DNA of 16,977 nt from the NCBI GenBank assembly GCA_011322515.1, contig DRMS01000343.1:1-16977 (forward strand), in the 5' to 3' direction. Below, piece by piece: positions 7,467-14,305 of the stretch. The DNA is from Leucothrix mucor (GTDB taxonomy: Bacteria; Pseudomonadota; Gammaproteobacteria; Thiotrichales; Thiotrichaceae). The notes beneath the pieces are model-generated. The model searched no databases. It saw only the letters and a program-made list of their open reading frames with translations, and was not told the origin of the DNA. Within the stretch, counting starts at the first letter, position 1. Each line of letters opens with the position of its first letter. Both the position numbers and the translations under genes were made by a program.

Positions 7467-8669
7467 TTAATATAACAAAAAATCTTTAATTTCCTGTTCC
7501 CAGCAATGCTCATCTTTACGGGCTAATAACTCCAAATCATTCGCTTCACTTTCAGTATCATCAACCCACTCCCGCAATAGTGTTGAACCATTAATAACAT
7601 CAATGGCTAGTTTACCCAATTCATATTCATAGGGAAAGTCGCGCCAGAGCGGATAATCAGGATAGAGATGGCGAATGGCTTTAAAGGCTAAGGCTTGTAA
7701 GCGCCAAGGTTTGAAGTTTTGATGTTGATAACTAGCATCTTCAACATAAATTTGCACCCCAGAGCAGAGTTTCCCTTGATGCTTATGAAAGGTCGGTTCA
7801 AACCAGATTTCACCTAAGTGACAGCCTTGTAACCACTGTGGTGCGAGTTGGTGCATTTTTTTTATGACTTGGGTTGCATCAATATCAGGCGCACCGAAAA
7901 GCTCTAAGGGGCGTGTTGTGCCACGTCCTTCGGATAAAGTTGTGCCTTCCAGCATAACCGTGCCTGCGTAGCAACGTGCCATCCATAAATTAGGTGCATT
8001 AGGGCTAGGGTTTATCCATGTACGTTCACCCAATGCCCAGCCATAGCCTGGTGCAGTATTTGGTTGCCAATCTTGCATGTGGATAATGTTACAGTCTACA
8101 TCCAACTTTAAAGTAGCTATAAACCAGTTTGCCATTTCACCCATGGTTAAGCCGTGACGCATTGGCATGGCACCTGCACCAACAAAACTTTCCCAACCAT
8201 TGCGTAAAGTTAAACCTTCGATTGGGCGACCTGTGGGGTTGGGACGATCTAGTATCCATACCGCTTTGTTGTGCTTAGCTGCCGCTTCAAGCAGGTAGCG
8301 CAAGGTGGTAATAAAGGTGTAAATACGACAACCTAGATCTTGCAAATCAATGAGTAGCACATCAAAGCTATCCATCATCGCATCAGTAGGTCGGCGCACA
8401 TCGCCATAGAGGCTAAAAATGGGGAGTTGGTGGCGTGGATCAGTGTAGTCGGGTGACTCCATCATATTGTCTTGCTTATCACCACGTAATCCGTGCTGTG
8501 GTCCAAATGCTGCGCTGAGATGTAGATCATTCAGCGTAGCAAGTGCATCCAATGAATGGGTAAGGTCTTGAGTAACAGAAGCAGGATGTGCCAATAAGGC
8601 AATACGCTTATTCACAAGCGGACGACGTAAGCTGGTATTTTCAATAAAACAATCAAGACCCGTTTTCAT
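7467..8669 (-). CDS. NamZ-like exo-beta-N-acetylmuramidase (DUF1343)
   Basis: 400-residue DUF1343 protein. Characterised members (NamZ, glycosidase family GH171) release N-acetylmuramic acid from the non-reducing end of peptidoglycan fragments. Signatures in order: AAFGPQHGLRGDKQDN (53-68), PIFSLYGDVRRPT, LLIDLQDLGCRIYTFI, ILDRPNPTGRPIEG (139-152), MPMRHGLTMGEMANWF, and PSPNAPNLWMARCYAGTVMLEGTTLSEGRGTTRPLELFGAP (221-261). In many members I recall the first motif as GPEHG; here it is Gln (residue 58), which may reflect a subfamily rather than loss of activity. No signal peptide is seen, pointing to cytosolic use of recycled wall fragments. The gene starts 2 nt after the rhodanese lipoprotein stop, so the two are an operon. 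The stop lies within a MITE target duplication. Confidence 0.9.
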   Translation of the reverse strand: MKTGLDCFIENTSLRRPLVNKRIALLAHPASVTQDLTHSLDALATLNDLHLSAAFGPQHGLRGDKQDNMMESPDYTDPRHQLPIFSLYGDVRRPTDAMMDSFDVLLIDLQDLGCRIYTFITTLRYLLEAAAKHNKAVWILDRPNPTGRPIEGLTLRNGWESFVGAGAMPMRHGLTMGEMANWFIATLKLDVDCNIIHMQDWQPNTAPGYGWALGERTWINPSPNAPNLWMARCYAGTVMLEGTTLSEGRGTTRPLELFGAPDIDATQVIKKMHQLAPQWLQGCHLGEIWFEPTFHKHQGKLCSGVQIYVEDASYQHQNFKPWRLQALAFKAIRHLYPDYPLWRDFPYEYELGKLAIDVINGSTLLREWVDDTESEANDLELLARKDEHCWEQEIKDFLLY

Positions 8670-8671
8670 TT

Positions 8672-9178
8672 TTAGTGATAAGCAACAACAGGCTGTTTTT
8701 GACCTATCCAGCCCTTCATACCGTGGGTTACATTATAAACTTTTTTATAGCCAAGTTGCTTCGTAATTGCCTGACTTGCTGCGCGGGTGCGGTTACCTGA
8801 GCGACAGATCAATGCTACGGGTTGATCTTGCTTAACTAAGGCAGTAAATTGAGGCATAAAATTAGGGTTGATTCTCCCCGTTTTTGTGAAAAAGGTAATC
8901 GTATGCGCGCCTTTGATAATCCCCGTTTGTTGCCATTCTTCTTTAAGCCGTATATCAACTAAGGGAACACCTTTTTTCATTAACTGCTTAAGTTGTGCAT
9001 TATTAATATTGCTATAACCACCCGATTGTGGGATTGGTGTGCTAGCAGTTTTAGTGGGTGAACTGACTTGTTGAGGTGCGACTGGAGCTGCTTCAGCCTG
9101 AGTATTTGTCCCTGATCCGCAGGCAGATAGGAGGAAGGATAAGGTCATAGCCGCTGTGTATTTGATCATTATTTTCAT
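8672..9178 (-). CDS. Rhodanese-domain lipoprotein
   Basis: 168 residues. A lipoprotein signal peptide ends in the lipobox LLSAC, so Cys20 should be acylated and the protein tethered on the periplasmic side. A Ser/Thr/Pro/Ala-rich linker (20-58) is followed by one rhodanese domain: PLVDIRLKEEW (72-82), GAHTI (90-94), and the active loop CRSGNRTRAA with catalytic-type Cys125. The domain ends with GMKGW. Such domains carry sulfane sulfur as a persulfide; the donor and acceptor are not shown by the sequence. AAGGA lies only about 3 nt before the first ATG, so the ATG at codon 4 is a possible alternative start. Located 33 nt after the SDR gene and 2 nt before the NamZ-like gene on the same strand. 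Confidence 0.85.
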   Translation of the reverse strand: MKIMIKYTAAMTLSFLLSACGSGTNTQAEAAPVAPQQVSSPTKTASTPIPQSGGYSNINNAQLKQLMKKGVPLVDIRLKEEWQQTGIIKGAHTITFFTKTGRINPNFMPQFTALVKQDQPVALICRSGNRTRAASQAITKQLGYKKVYNVTHGMKGWIGQKQPVVAYH

Positions 9179-9211
9179 TTTTCCTTAGATATTAAAATAT
9201 GGCGATAAAGT

Positions 9212-9907
9212 CTACCACGGAATAATACTTCCATCTATATCATAAAAATCACCACTATTTTCCAAACTAACGGAGTCTAAAATTGCTCGCAAGCGGTGTG
9301 CTGATTGCTGCGTATTAATCTCACCGTTAGCGCCGCCCATATCGGTACGCACCCAACCAGGATGAAGAATAACGGCGCTAATGCCAGCCTCTTTTAAATC
9401 CCTCGCGGCACTAACCATAATTGCATTCAGTGCCGCTTTGGTTGAGCGATAAACGTAACTACCACCTGAACCATTATCATCCATACTGCCCATTTTGCTG
9501 CTCATGCTGGCAATAATTTTCTTTTCACCTAAAGCAATATTTTCAGCTAATAATTCCATGATTTTCATCGGGGCAATGGTGTTAATGCGTAGAGCATCAA
9601 GCCACTTTTCTTCATCCGTATTACCAAAATATGCATCACTTTGCCCGTAAACGCCTGCATTATTAATTAGTATATCCAGCGGAATACCGTTTAGTTTATC
9701 GGCTACTTGTTGGCGCTGTATTGCATTGGTCACATCAAGTGCATAGAGACTTAACTGCTTTGGATATTGGTTAGCTAATTGTTGTAATTCTGTCGCTGAT
9801 TCAGGCTGACGGGCGGTTGCATAAACCTGCCAGTCTTCGGCTAGATACTGATGCACAAGCGCTAAGCCTATGCCCCGATTGGTGCCTGTAATAAAAATAG
9901 ATGGCAT
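9212..9907 (-). CDS. Short-chain dehydrogenase/reductase (C-factor-like)
   Basis: 231-residue classical SDR oxidoreductase. Cofactor motif TGTNRGIG (7-14), NNAG (82-85), catalytic Ser in IASMSSKMGS (about 136-137), and YxxxK as Tyr153 and Lys157 in YVYRSTKAA. LHPGWVRTDMGG follows, the usual substrate-side segment. ATAR after strand two suggests NADP(H), by family analogy. The overall pattern (TGTNRGIGLAL, SSKMGS, HPGWVRTDMGG) resembles the C-factor/CsgA-like group, whose substrates are mostly unknown. The gene begins 11 nt after the SMR pump stop and probably shares its transcript. Confidence 0.88.
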   Translation of the reverse strand: MPSIFITGTNRGIGLALVHQYLAEDWQVYATARQPESATELQQLANQYPKQLSLYALDVTNAIQRQQVADKLNGIPLDILINNAGVYGQSDAYFGNTDEEKWLDALRINTIAPMKIMELLAENIALGEKKIIASMSSKMGSMDDNGSGGSYVYRSTKAALNAIMVSAARDLKEAGISAVILHPGWVRTDMGGANGEINTQQSAHRLRAILDSVSLENSGDFYDIDGSIIPW

Positions 9908-9918
9908 GGGAAACTCCT

Positions 9919-10245
9919 TTAATGAACACCGCTATGAGAAAAAATACGAATCACAATAACGCCTAAAACAATCAAGCCCATTCCAATCATTGCAGCTATA
10001 TCAGGAGTTTCGTCGTAGCGTAGCATGCCAATAACAGCAATTAATACAATACCCACCCCTGCCCAAATTGCATAGGTAATACCCATTGGAATAGTTTTTA
10101 GAGCCAATAACATAAAGTAAAATGAAACCCCATAGCCTGTTGCCATTATCAGTGTGGGCAGTATTTTTGAAAACCCACCCGCCTTTAGAGCGGTCATGGC
10201 AATCGCCTCCATAATAATGGCAATAGCTAAGTAGAAATATCCCAT
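9919..10245 (-). CDS. SMR-family multidrug efflux transporter (EmrE-like)
   Basis: 108-residue four-helix inner-membrane protein that exchanges protons for toxic cations as an antiparallel dimer. The essential membrane-embedded glutamate is Glu13 in IAIIMEAIAMTALK. The helix-3 segment YAIWAGVGIVLIAVIG matches EmrE closely and fits the quaternary-ammonium/EmrE branch better than the guanidinium (Gdx/SugE) branch. The length is typical. A weak AGG lies about 10 nt before the ATG. First gene of a probable operon SMR, SDR, rhodanese lipoprotein, NamZ-like. The link between a pump and wall recycling is not obvious and may only reflect shared transcription. Confidence 0.92.
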   Translation of the reverse strand: MGYFYLAIAIIMEAIAMTALKAGGFSKILPTLIMATGYGVSFYFMLLALKTIPMGITYAIWAGVGIVLIAVIGMLRYDETPDIAAMIGMGLIVLGVIVIRIFSHSGVH

Positions 10246-10543
10246 TTATTGATACCTGCGGTCATTTTAGTAGAAACAAACTACCATTAATCATAAAGAT
10301 AATCATGCATATTGTATTTGTTCTTTTTTTTGACTTATAGTATCAGGTATTAATTTTCTTAAGAACCTTATATACATAAGGCGCAGAAAACAAAATGTGA
10401 AATAGTACCAGATTAACAACCCACATCAAGTTAAGCTGGATAGGTTCTTTATTAGCATCTAAATTCTGTCAATATTTGCGTATCATAGACATGATCTTCG
10501 TCAAATCAAAACTATAGGATTAAAAAGACATAAAGCATGCTAA
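10246..10543. other. Divergent intergenic region, no gene seen
   Basis: About 300 bp of AT-rich sequence between the SMR start and C copy 1. It should contain the promoter of the minus-strand operon. Small inverted repeats are present (TTCTTAAGAA at 10356-10365; CCTTAT and ATAAGG at 10366-10381), but no convincing -35/-10 pair could be fixed. Confidence 0.35.
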
Positions 10544-10704
10544 GGAACATACACGAAACAACTTCCCGATCTCTAACTTGCTTTTTTATCCCAGCTTGGA
10601 TGGTCTCATTCGTTGCGTAGAGTGACTATGCGCCTCATGAGCTCATCCAATCTGAAATAAAAATTCTGCGTTAGAACTTCGGGAAGTTATTCCGTGCACG
10701 TTCC
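10544..10704 (-). mobile_element. MITE family C, copy 1
   Basis: 161-bp imperfect palindrome flanked by TAA on each side (10541-10543 and 10705-10707). Ends are GGAACATACACGAAACAACT and the complement of CTTCGGGAAGTTATTCCGTG. It shares the central block (CATTCGTTGCGTAGAGTGAC, TATGCGCCTCATGAGC) and the GGAA/TTCC ends with family B, so B and C look like subfamilies. C copy 2 (13571-13731) is a highly similar copy in inverted orientation. Confidence 0.85.
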
Positions 10705-10832
10705 TAAGGGAAAAGAAGAAAATCCCCCTGCGTCTTTGTGAGAGTACTATTTTTTGTAGCTTCTTATAATTGGTAATCGAAATTGGCGAAAGTAATGATA
10801 GAGACTAGATGGCACTATATTGGAGAGGGCAA

Positions 10833-11690
10833 ATGAAAATTGTATTCTATGGTGTAAGGGGATCAATCCCTACATCCAGTGCTGAAACCATAAAATATGG
10901 TGGGCATACAGCGTGTCTTTTTGCTGAGATCGACAATAAAATACTCGTCTTTGACGCAGGTACGGGTATACGAAAATTAGGCAGTGATCTTGTTGCTGAT
11001 CAACGTGATATTCATTTGTTTTTTAGCCATTATCACTGGGATCATATTCAAGGTTTTCCTTTTTTCAAACCCGCTTATCAATGTGGTCGTAATATCCATT
11101 TATTGGCTGCTTATCTTCCCCAAAAAAATGTTAAAGCTGTTTTAGATCAAATGGCTGATCCACACTTTCCTGTGCCTGGCGATAAAATACAGGCAAAGGT
11201 AGATGTGATGCCAATGGATGATGCCGAGAACTTACAGCTAGATAATATTAAAATCACCACCTCTGCGCTAAACCACCCTGGTGGCGGTGCTGCGTATCGT
11301 ATTGAAACAAGTAATGGATGTTTTGCCTATATAACCGACAATGAACTCATTCCACCGAATAAAGCTAATACCACATGGGAACAGTGGATTGAGTTTTTGC
11401 AGGGGGTTGATCTATTAATTCATGATGCTATGTATCTTGATGAGGAATTAAGTGGAATACATGGCTGGGGGCATTCCTTGGTTTCTCAGGCAATGCAGCT
11501 AGCTAAAGAGGCTAAGGTCGCTAATCTGGTGTTATTTCATCATGATCCTGATCGCAGTGATAAACAATTAGACCTTATTTTAAAAGATTGTCAGCAGTGG
11601 ATGAAACAGCATAATGCTACTTGCACGGTAACAATGGCGAAAGAAATGGATGTTTATCAAATTATAAAATCTACCGTACGACTTAATTAG
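10833..11690 (+). CDS. Cytosolic metallo-beta-lactamase-fold hydrolase (PhnP/COG1235-like)
   Basis: 285 residues. The ATG at 10833 is chosen because GGAGAGG lies 4 nt upstream and MKIVFYGVRGSIP is the usual opening of this group; a start at 10809 lacks both features. Metal-binding residues: H66, H68, D70 and H71 in SHYHWDH, H148 in LNHPGG, D169 in ITDNE, then HDAMY (197-201), GWGHS (211-215) and FHHDPDRSD (235-243). Both metal sites look complete. Relatives are phosphodiesterases, including enzymes acting on cyclic phosphates and cyclic nucleotides, so a phosphodiesterase role is plausible but unproven. No signal peptide. It lies 96 nt before a protein with two cyclic-nucleotide-binding domains, which supports that idea. 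The pair is bracketed by inverted C elements. Confidence 0.85.
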   Translation: MKIVFYGVRGSIPTSSAETIKYGGHTACLFAEIDNKILVFDAGTGIRKLGSDLVADQRDIHLFFSHYHWDHIQGFPFFKPAYQCGRNIHLLAAYLPQKNVKAVLDQMADPHFPVPGDKIQAKVDVMPMDDAENLQLDNIKITTSALNHPGGGAAYRIETSNGCFAYITDNELIPPNKANTTWEQWIEFLQGVDLLIHDAMYLDEELSGIHGWGHSLVSQAMQLAKEAKVANLVLFHHDPDRSDKQLDLILKDCQQWMKQHNATCTVTMAKEMDVYQIIKSTVRLN

Positions 11691-11786
11691 AAAGCATTTT
11701 TTAACGACTTGAACTATAAATAAAGCAATATATAACAATTATTACCTCTGACATTATATTTCAGAAACAACTGCAAGTGAGAAAAA

Positions 11787-13502
11787 ATGAATCGAAAAAA
11801 CCGTATTTTGGCATTTCTAGCTAACCATTATGACCCCTTTACTCGTTTTACTTTTGATATGCTAAAAGGCGCAGGCGATGCCTTGCGTATTTTTGATGTC
11901 AAAGCAGGTGAAACCTTTAGTATCCGCTCCTCTGGGGCTCAAAATGATTCAATTTTTGTTATTGAAGGTTCGGCTTATTTTTCAAATATCGAGCGTGATA
12001 TGCAAGTGGTTGCTGCGGGGCAGATTGGTAGTCAACCTATTTTATTTACGGATAAAATAGACATTACGACCGACACTAGCGCTACAGTTTGCCATGTTGA
12101 TACAGCATTAATTGATGAGTATTTATCCTTAAAGGATATTTCTGATTCATCATCAAATAGTGATACAGATTCAATTGAGCGCTTAATGTTCTTAAAATCA
12201 ACCCGCGCATTTCATGATCTACCTGTCAATGCTGTCGAGGAAGCGGCAAAGCGTTGCGAACAAATCACTGTTGCTAAAGATGATTTAATCATTAAGCAGG
12301 ACACGCGTGCCGATGCCTTTTATATTTTACTAGAAGGGCAAGCCGAAGTCTGGCGTGAAGAGCTTGAGGATGATGAGCCGCAAATGGTTGCCTTATTAGG
12401 TCAGGGGGATACCTTTGGGGAGGAAGCTTTAATAACGGGGGGAGCGCGTAACGCCAGTATTAAAATGATAAGTGATGGCAGTTTGCTAAAATTATCCAAA
12501 GAGGATTTTGACCAATTGGTATCAGGGCCTGGATTGCGAGCCGTGAGTCCTGAAGTTGCTAAAATCATGGCTGATAATGGTGTGGAAATTATTGATGTGC
12601 GCTTTGAAGAAGAGTATGAACAGAGCTTTATTCCTGGTTCGGTGCTAATTCCATTGCCCGATTTGCGGAACCATATTGCCAGTCTGGATAAGGACAAAGA
12701 ATATCTGATTTTATGTGCGGTAGGTTTGCGCTCGGCGGCAGCCACCTTAATATTGCGACAGCAGGGAATTAAGGCAATTTTGATTGAAGGTGGCATTAAA
12801 GCATGGCCCTTCGATACCGCAAAAACAATGGATTTAGAACTCATTATGTTCGACTTTTGCCCCTTTGCTCAGCGTGGTGCCATATCGCTTAAGCATAATG
12901 ATATTGCACATAAACTGACTTATTTAGATCCTGATAATTTACCTGATTGGTTTGAAGACGTTTCCCCCTTTGGAAAAGTTCCTATTTTACGTGTTGATGG
13001 TAAAACTACTATTTTTGAGTCATCTGTCATCAATGAACTAATCGCCAGTATTTCCAGTAAAGAAATGTTACCCGCAGATCCTATTGAGCGCAGTTTATGC
13101 CGTAGCTGGATAGAATTTGGCTCCACCATGTTGGGGCAATTAACAGGGATGATTTCCGCTGCTGATGAAGCTGCCTACACAGACATTCATGCTAGCTTTT
13201 TAGAAAATTTACAGCGCTTGGAAGTGCAAATGGAAAACCGTGGTCCCTTGTTTGCTGGTGAATTATTTACGTTAGTTGATTCAACCTATGCACCGCTCTT
13301 TATGCGCATGGAGTATTTGAATCAGCGTATGGACTTGTATCAAGCAACAGATTATCCCAAAGTTACCGCATGGGCGCAGCAATTGAGAGAGCTAGATTCA
13401 GTGAAAAATTCTCTACCAAGTTCCTTTGATGCTATTTATCAGCAGTTTATTCAGCGCAGAGGGTCAGATGGCTATCTTATGAATGCGTTAGGTGTGGGAT
13501 AG
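11787..13502 (+). CDS. CNB-CNB-rhodanese-GST fusion protein
   Basis: 571 residues with four domains. (1) Residues 1-115: a degenerate cyclic-nucleotide-binding-like barrel (DVKAGETF, IFVIEGSAYF) without a phosphate-binding cassette. (2) 130-245: a second CNB domain with an intact cassette, FGEEALITGGARNAS (Glu212, Arg221), preceded by FYILLEGQAEV. (3) 250-342: rhodanese with IIDVRFEEEY, GSVLIPL and active loop CAVGLRS (Cys310), ending GGIKAW. (4) 350-560: thioredoxin-fold plus helical GST of the Omega/SspA type, with CPFAQR (Cys358), FGKVPIL and FESSVINELI. No HTH is seen, so it is not a Crp-type regulator. It may bind a nucleotide and shift sulfane sulfur to or from glutathione (inference). 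Weak ribosome site (GTGAGA). Likely co-transcribed with the MBL gene. Confidence 0.88.
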   Translation: MNRKNRILAFLANHYDPFTRFTFDMLKGAGDALRIFDVKAGETFSIRSSGAQNDSIFVIEGSAYFSNIERDMQVVAAGQIGSQPILFTDKIDITTDTSATVCHVDTALIDEYLSLKDISDSSSNSDTDSIERLMFLKSTRAFHDLPVNAVEEAAKRCEQITVAKDDLIIKQDTRADAFYILLEGQAEVWREELEDDEPQMVALLGQGDTFGEEALITGGARNASIKMISDGSLLKLSKEDFDQLVSGPGLRAVSPEVAKIMADNGVEIIDVRFEEEYEQSFIPGSVLIPLPDLRNHIASLDKDKEYLILCAVGLRSAAATLILRQQGIKAILIEGGIKAWPFDTAKTMDLELIMFDFCPFAQRGAISLKHNDIAHKLTYLDPDNLPDWFEDVSPFGKVPILRVDGKTTIFESSVINELIASISSKEMLPADPIERSLCRSWIEFGSTMLGQLTGMISAADEAAYTDIHASFLENLQRLEVQMENRGPLFAGELFTLVDSTYAPLFMRMEYLNQRMDLYQATDYPKVTAWAQQLRELDSVKNSLPSSFDAIYQQFIQRRGSDGYLMNALGVG

Positions 13503-13570
13503 TTTTGTAAAATTGCTCACAGAATAAGTATTAGGGTGATTACACGTAAGGCGGCTGATTCTTGCATTAA

Positions 13571-13731
13571 GGAACGTGTACGGAATCACTTCCCGAAGTT
13601 CTAACGCAGAATTTTTATTTCAGATTGGATGAACTCATGAGGCGCATAGTTACTCTACGCAACGAATGAGATCATCCACGCTGGGATAAAAAGGCAAGTT
13701 AGAGATCGGGAAGTTGTTTCGTGTACATTCC
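13571..13731 (+). mobile_element. MITE family C, copy 2, inverted relative to copy 1
   Basis: 161 bp, the same length as copy 1, flanked by TAA (13568-13570 and 13732-13734). Sequence such as CGAAGTTCTAACGCAGAATT matches copy 1 read on the other strand with only scattered differences. It lies 68 nt after the fusion-protein stop, so the two C copies enclose exactly the MBL and fusion genes. Its strong palindrome could also end or protect the transcript. Confidence 0.85.
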
Positions 13732-13734
13732 TAA

Positions 13735-14068
13735 GGTTACCCCAAGAAAATAAACGCGCAAATAGCTTGATGAGGTTTTTCATAGGCAAGGCTTGGGATA
13801 TAGGCTAAGGATCGTTTGTTAATAAAACCTAACCCTGTGAGTATTTGTACTTTATGAAAAACAAATACCCACAGAGTCTAGATAATATGCGATCAACTAG
13901 TGATCACTTTCCTAGCAGTTGACGCCTTCTCATTATATTTTTAGATGAGAATAGACCCATCAAATCCTTTTGATGGGAGGATAATATGGAAAAAATGTTC
14001 ATCGGTCTATAGGGGTTTTCCCTTGTAAACGTAGGTTGATATTTAACCATAGATACCCTGTTCATGAG
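13735..14068. other. Intergenic stretch with four consecutive hairpins, possible structured RNA
   Basis: No gene longer than a few codons is seen between C copy 2 and D copy 1. Four inverted repeats follow each other: CTGTGAGTATTTGT with ACAAATACCCACAG (13835-13874, one mismatch), GCG-A-TCAACT with AGTTGACGC (about 13889-13925), TTCTCAT with ATGAGAA (13927-13951), and CCCATCAAA with TTTGATGGG (13956-13977). A GGGAGG (13975-13980), partly inside the last stem, precedes an ATG at 13986 that encodes only MEKMFIGL before a stop. No T-tract follows the hairpins, so these are not clear terminators. The strand, and whether the region is transcribed, are unknown. Confidence 0.45.
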
Positions 14069-14170
14069 TATAGACATTCATTTATTAAATTTCCGCACCC
14101 TTCGACTCCGCTCAGGGAGCTGTACCCTGAGCGGAGTCGAAGGGTGCAATTATTTATGTGAAAAACTATA
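14069..14170 (+). mobile_element. MITE family D, copy 1
   Basis: 102-bp element with TATAG at one end and CTATA at the other, inside TATAGACATTCA and TGAAAAACTATA, consistent with insertion at a TA dinucleotide as in IS630/Tc1-type elements. The centre (14095-14147) is a hairpin with a perfect 23-bp stem beginning GCACCCTTCGACTCCGCTCA and a 7-nt loop. Copy 2 (15595-15696) is the same length and differs at about four positions, in inverted orientation. Confidence 0.85.
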
Positions 14171-14305
14171 GCTAGAAATTCTATATCAGGATAATGCTCC
14201 ATTGCTATTTGTAAATTAACCGTGTAGGTACGGTATAGGCTGATTTTCCTGCATGATCATAACTAGAAGTCTGATAATTTAACAAAACTCAAAATAAGAA
14301 CAACA

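Noticed and set aside
10833..11690. ETHE1-type persulfide dioxygenase, suggested by the neighbouring rhodanese
   Set aside because: The motif is HYHWDH with COG1235-type features (GVRGSIP opening, HDAMY, GWGHS) rather than the HTHADH pattern of ETHE1.
12401..12844. 147-codon minus-strand frame inside the fusion-protein gene
   Set aside because: It is antisense to conserved CNB and rhodanese motifs; a by-product of codon bias.
11787..13502. Crp/Fnr-type transcription regulator
   Set aside because: CNB domains are present, but no helix-turn-helix follows; the C-terminal part is rhodanese and GST.
13835..13874. Rho-independent terminator for the fusion-protein gene
   Set aside because: The stem is strong but no T-tract follows, and it lies more than 330 nt past the stop.
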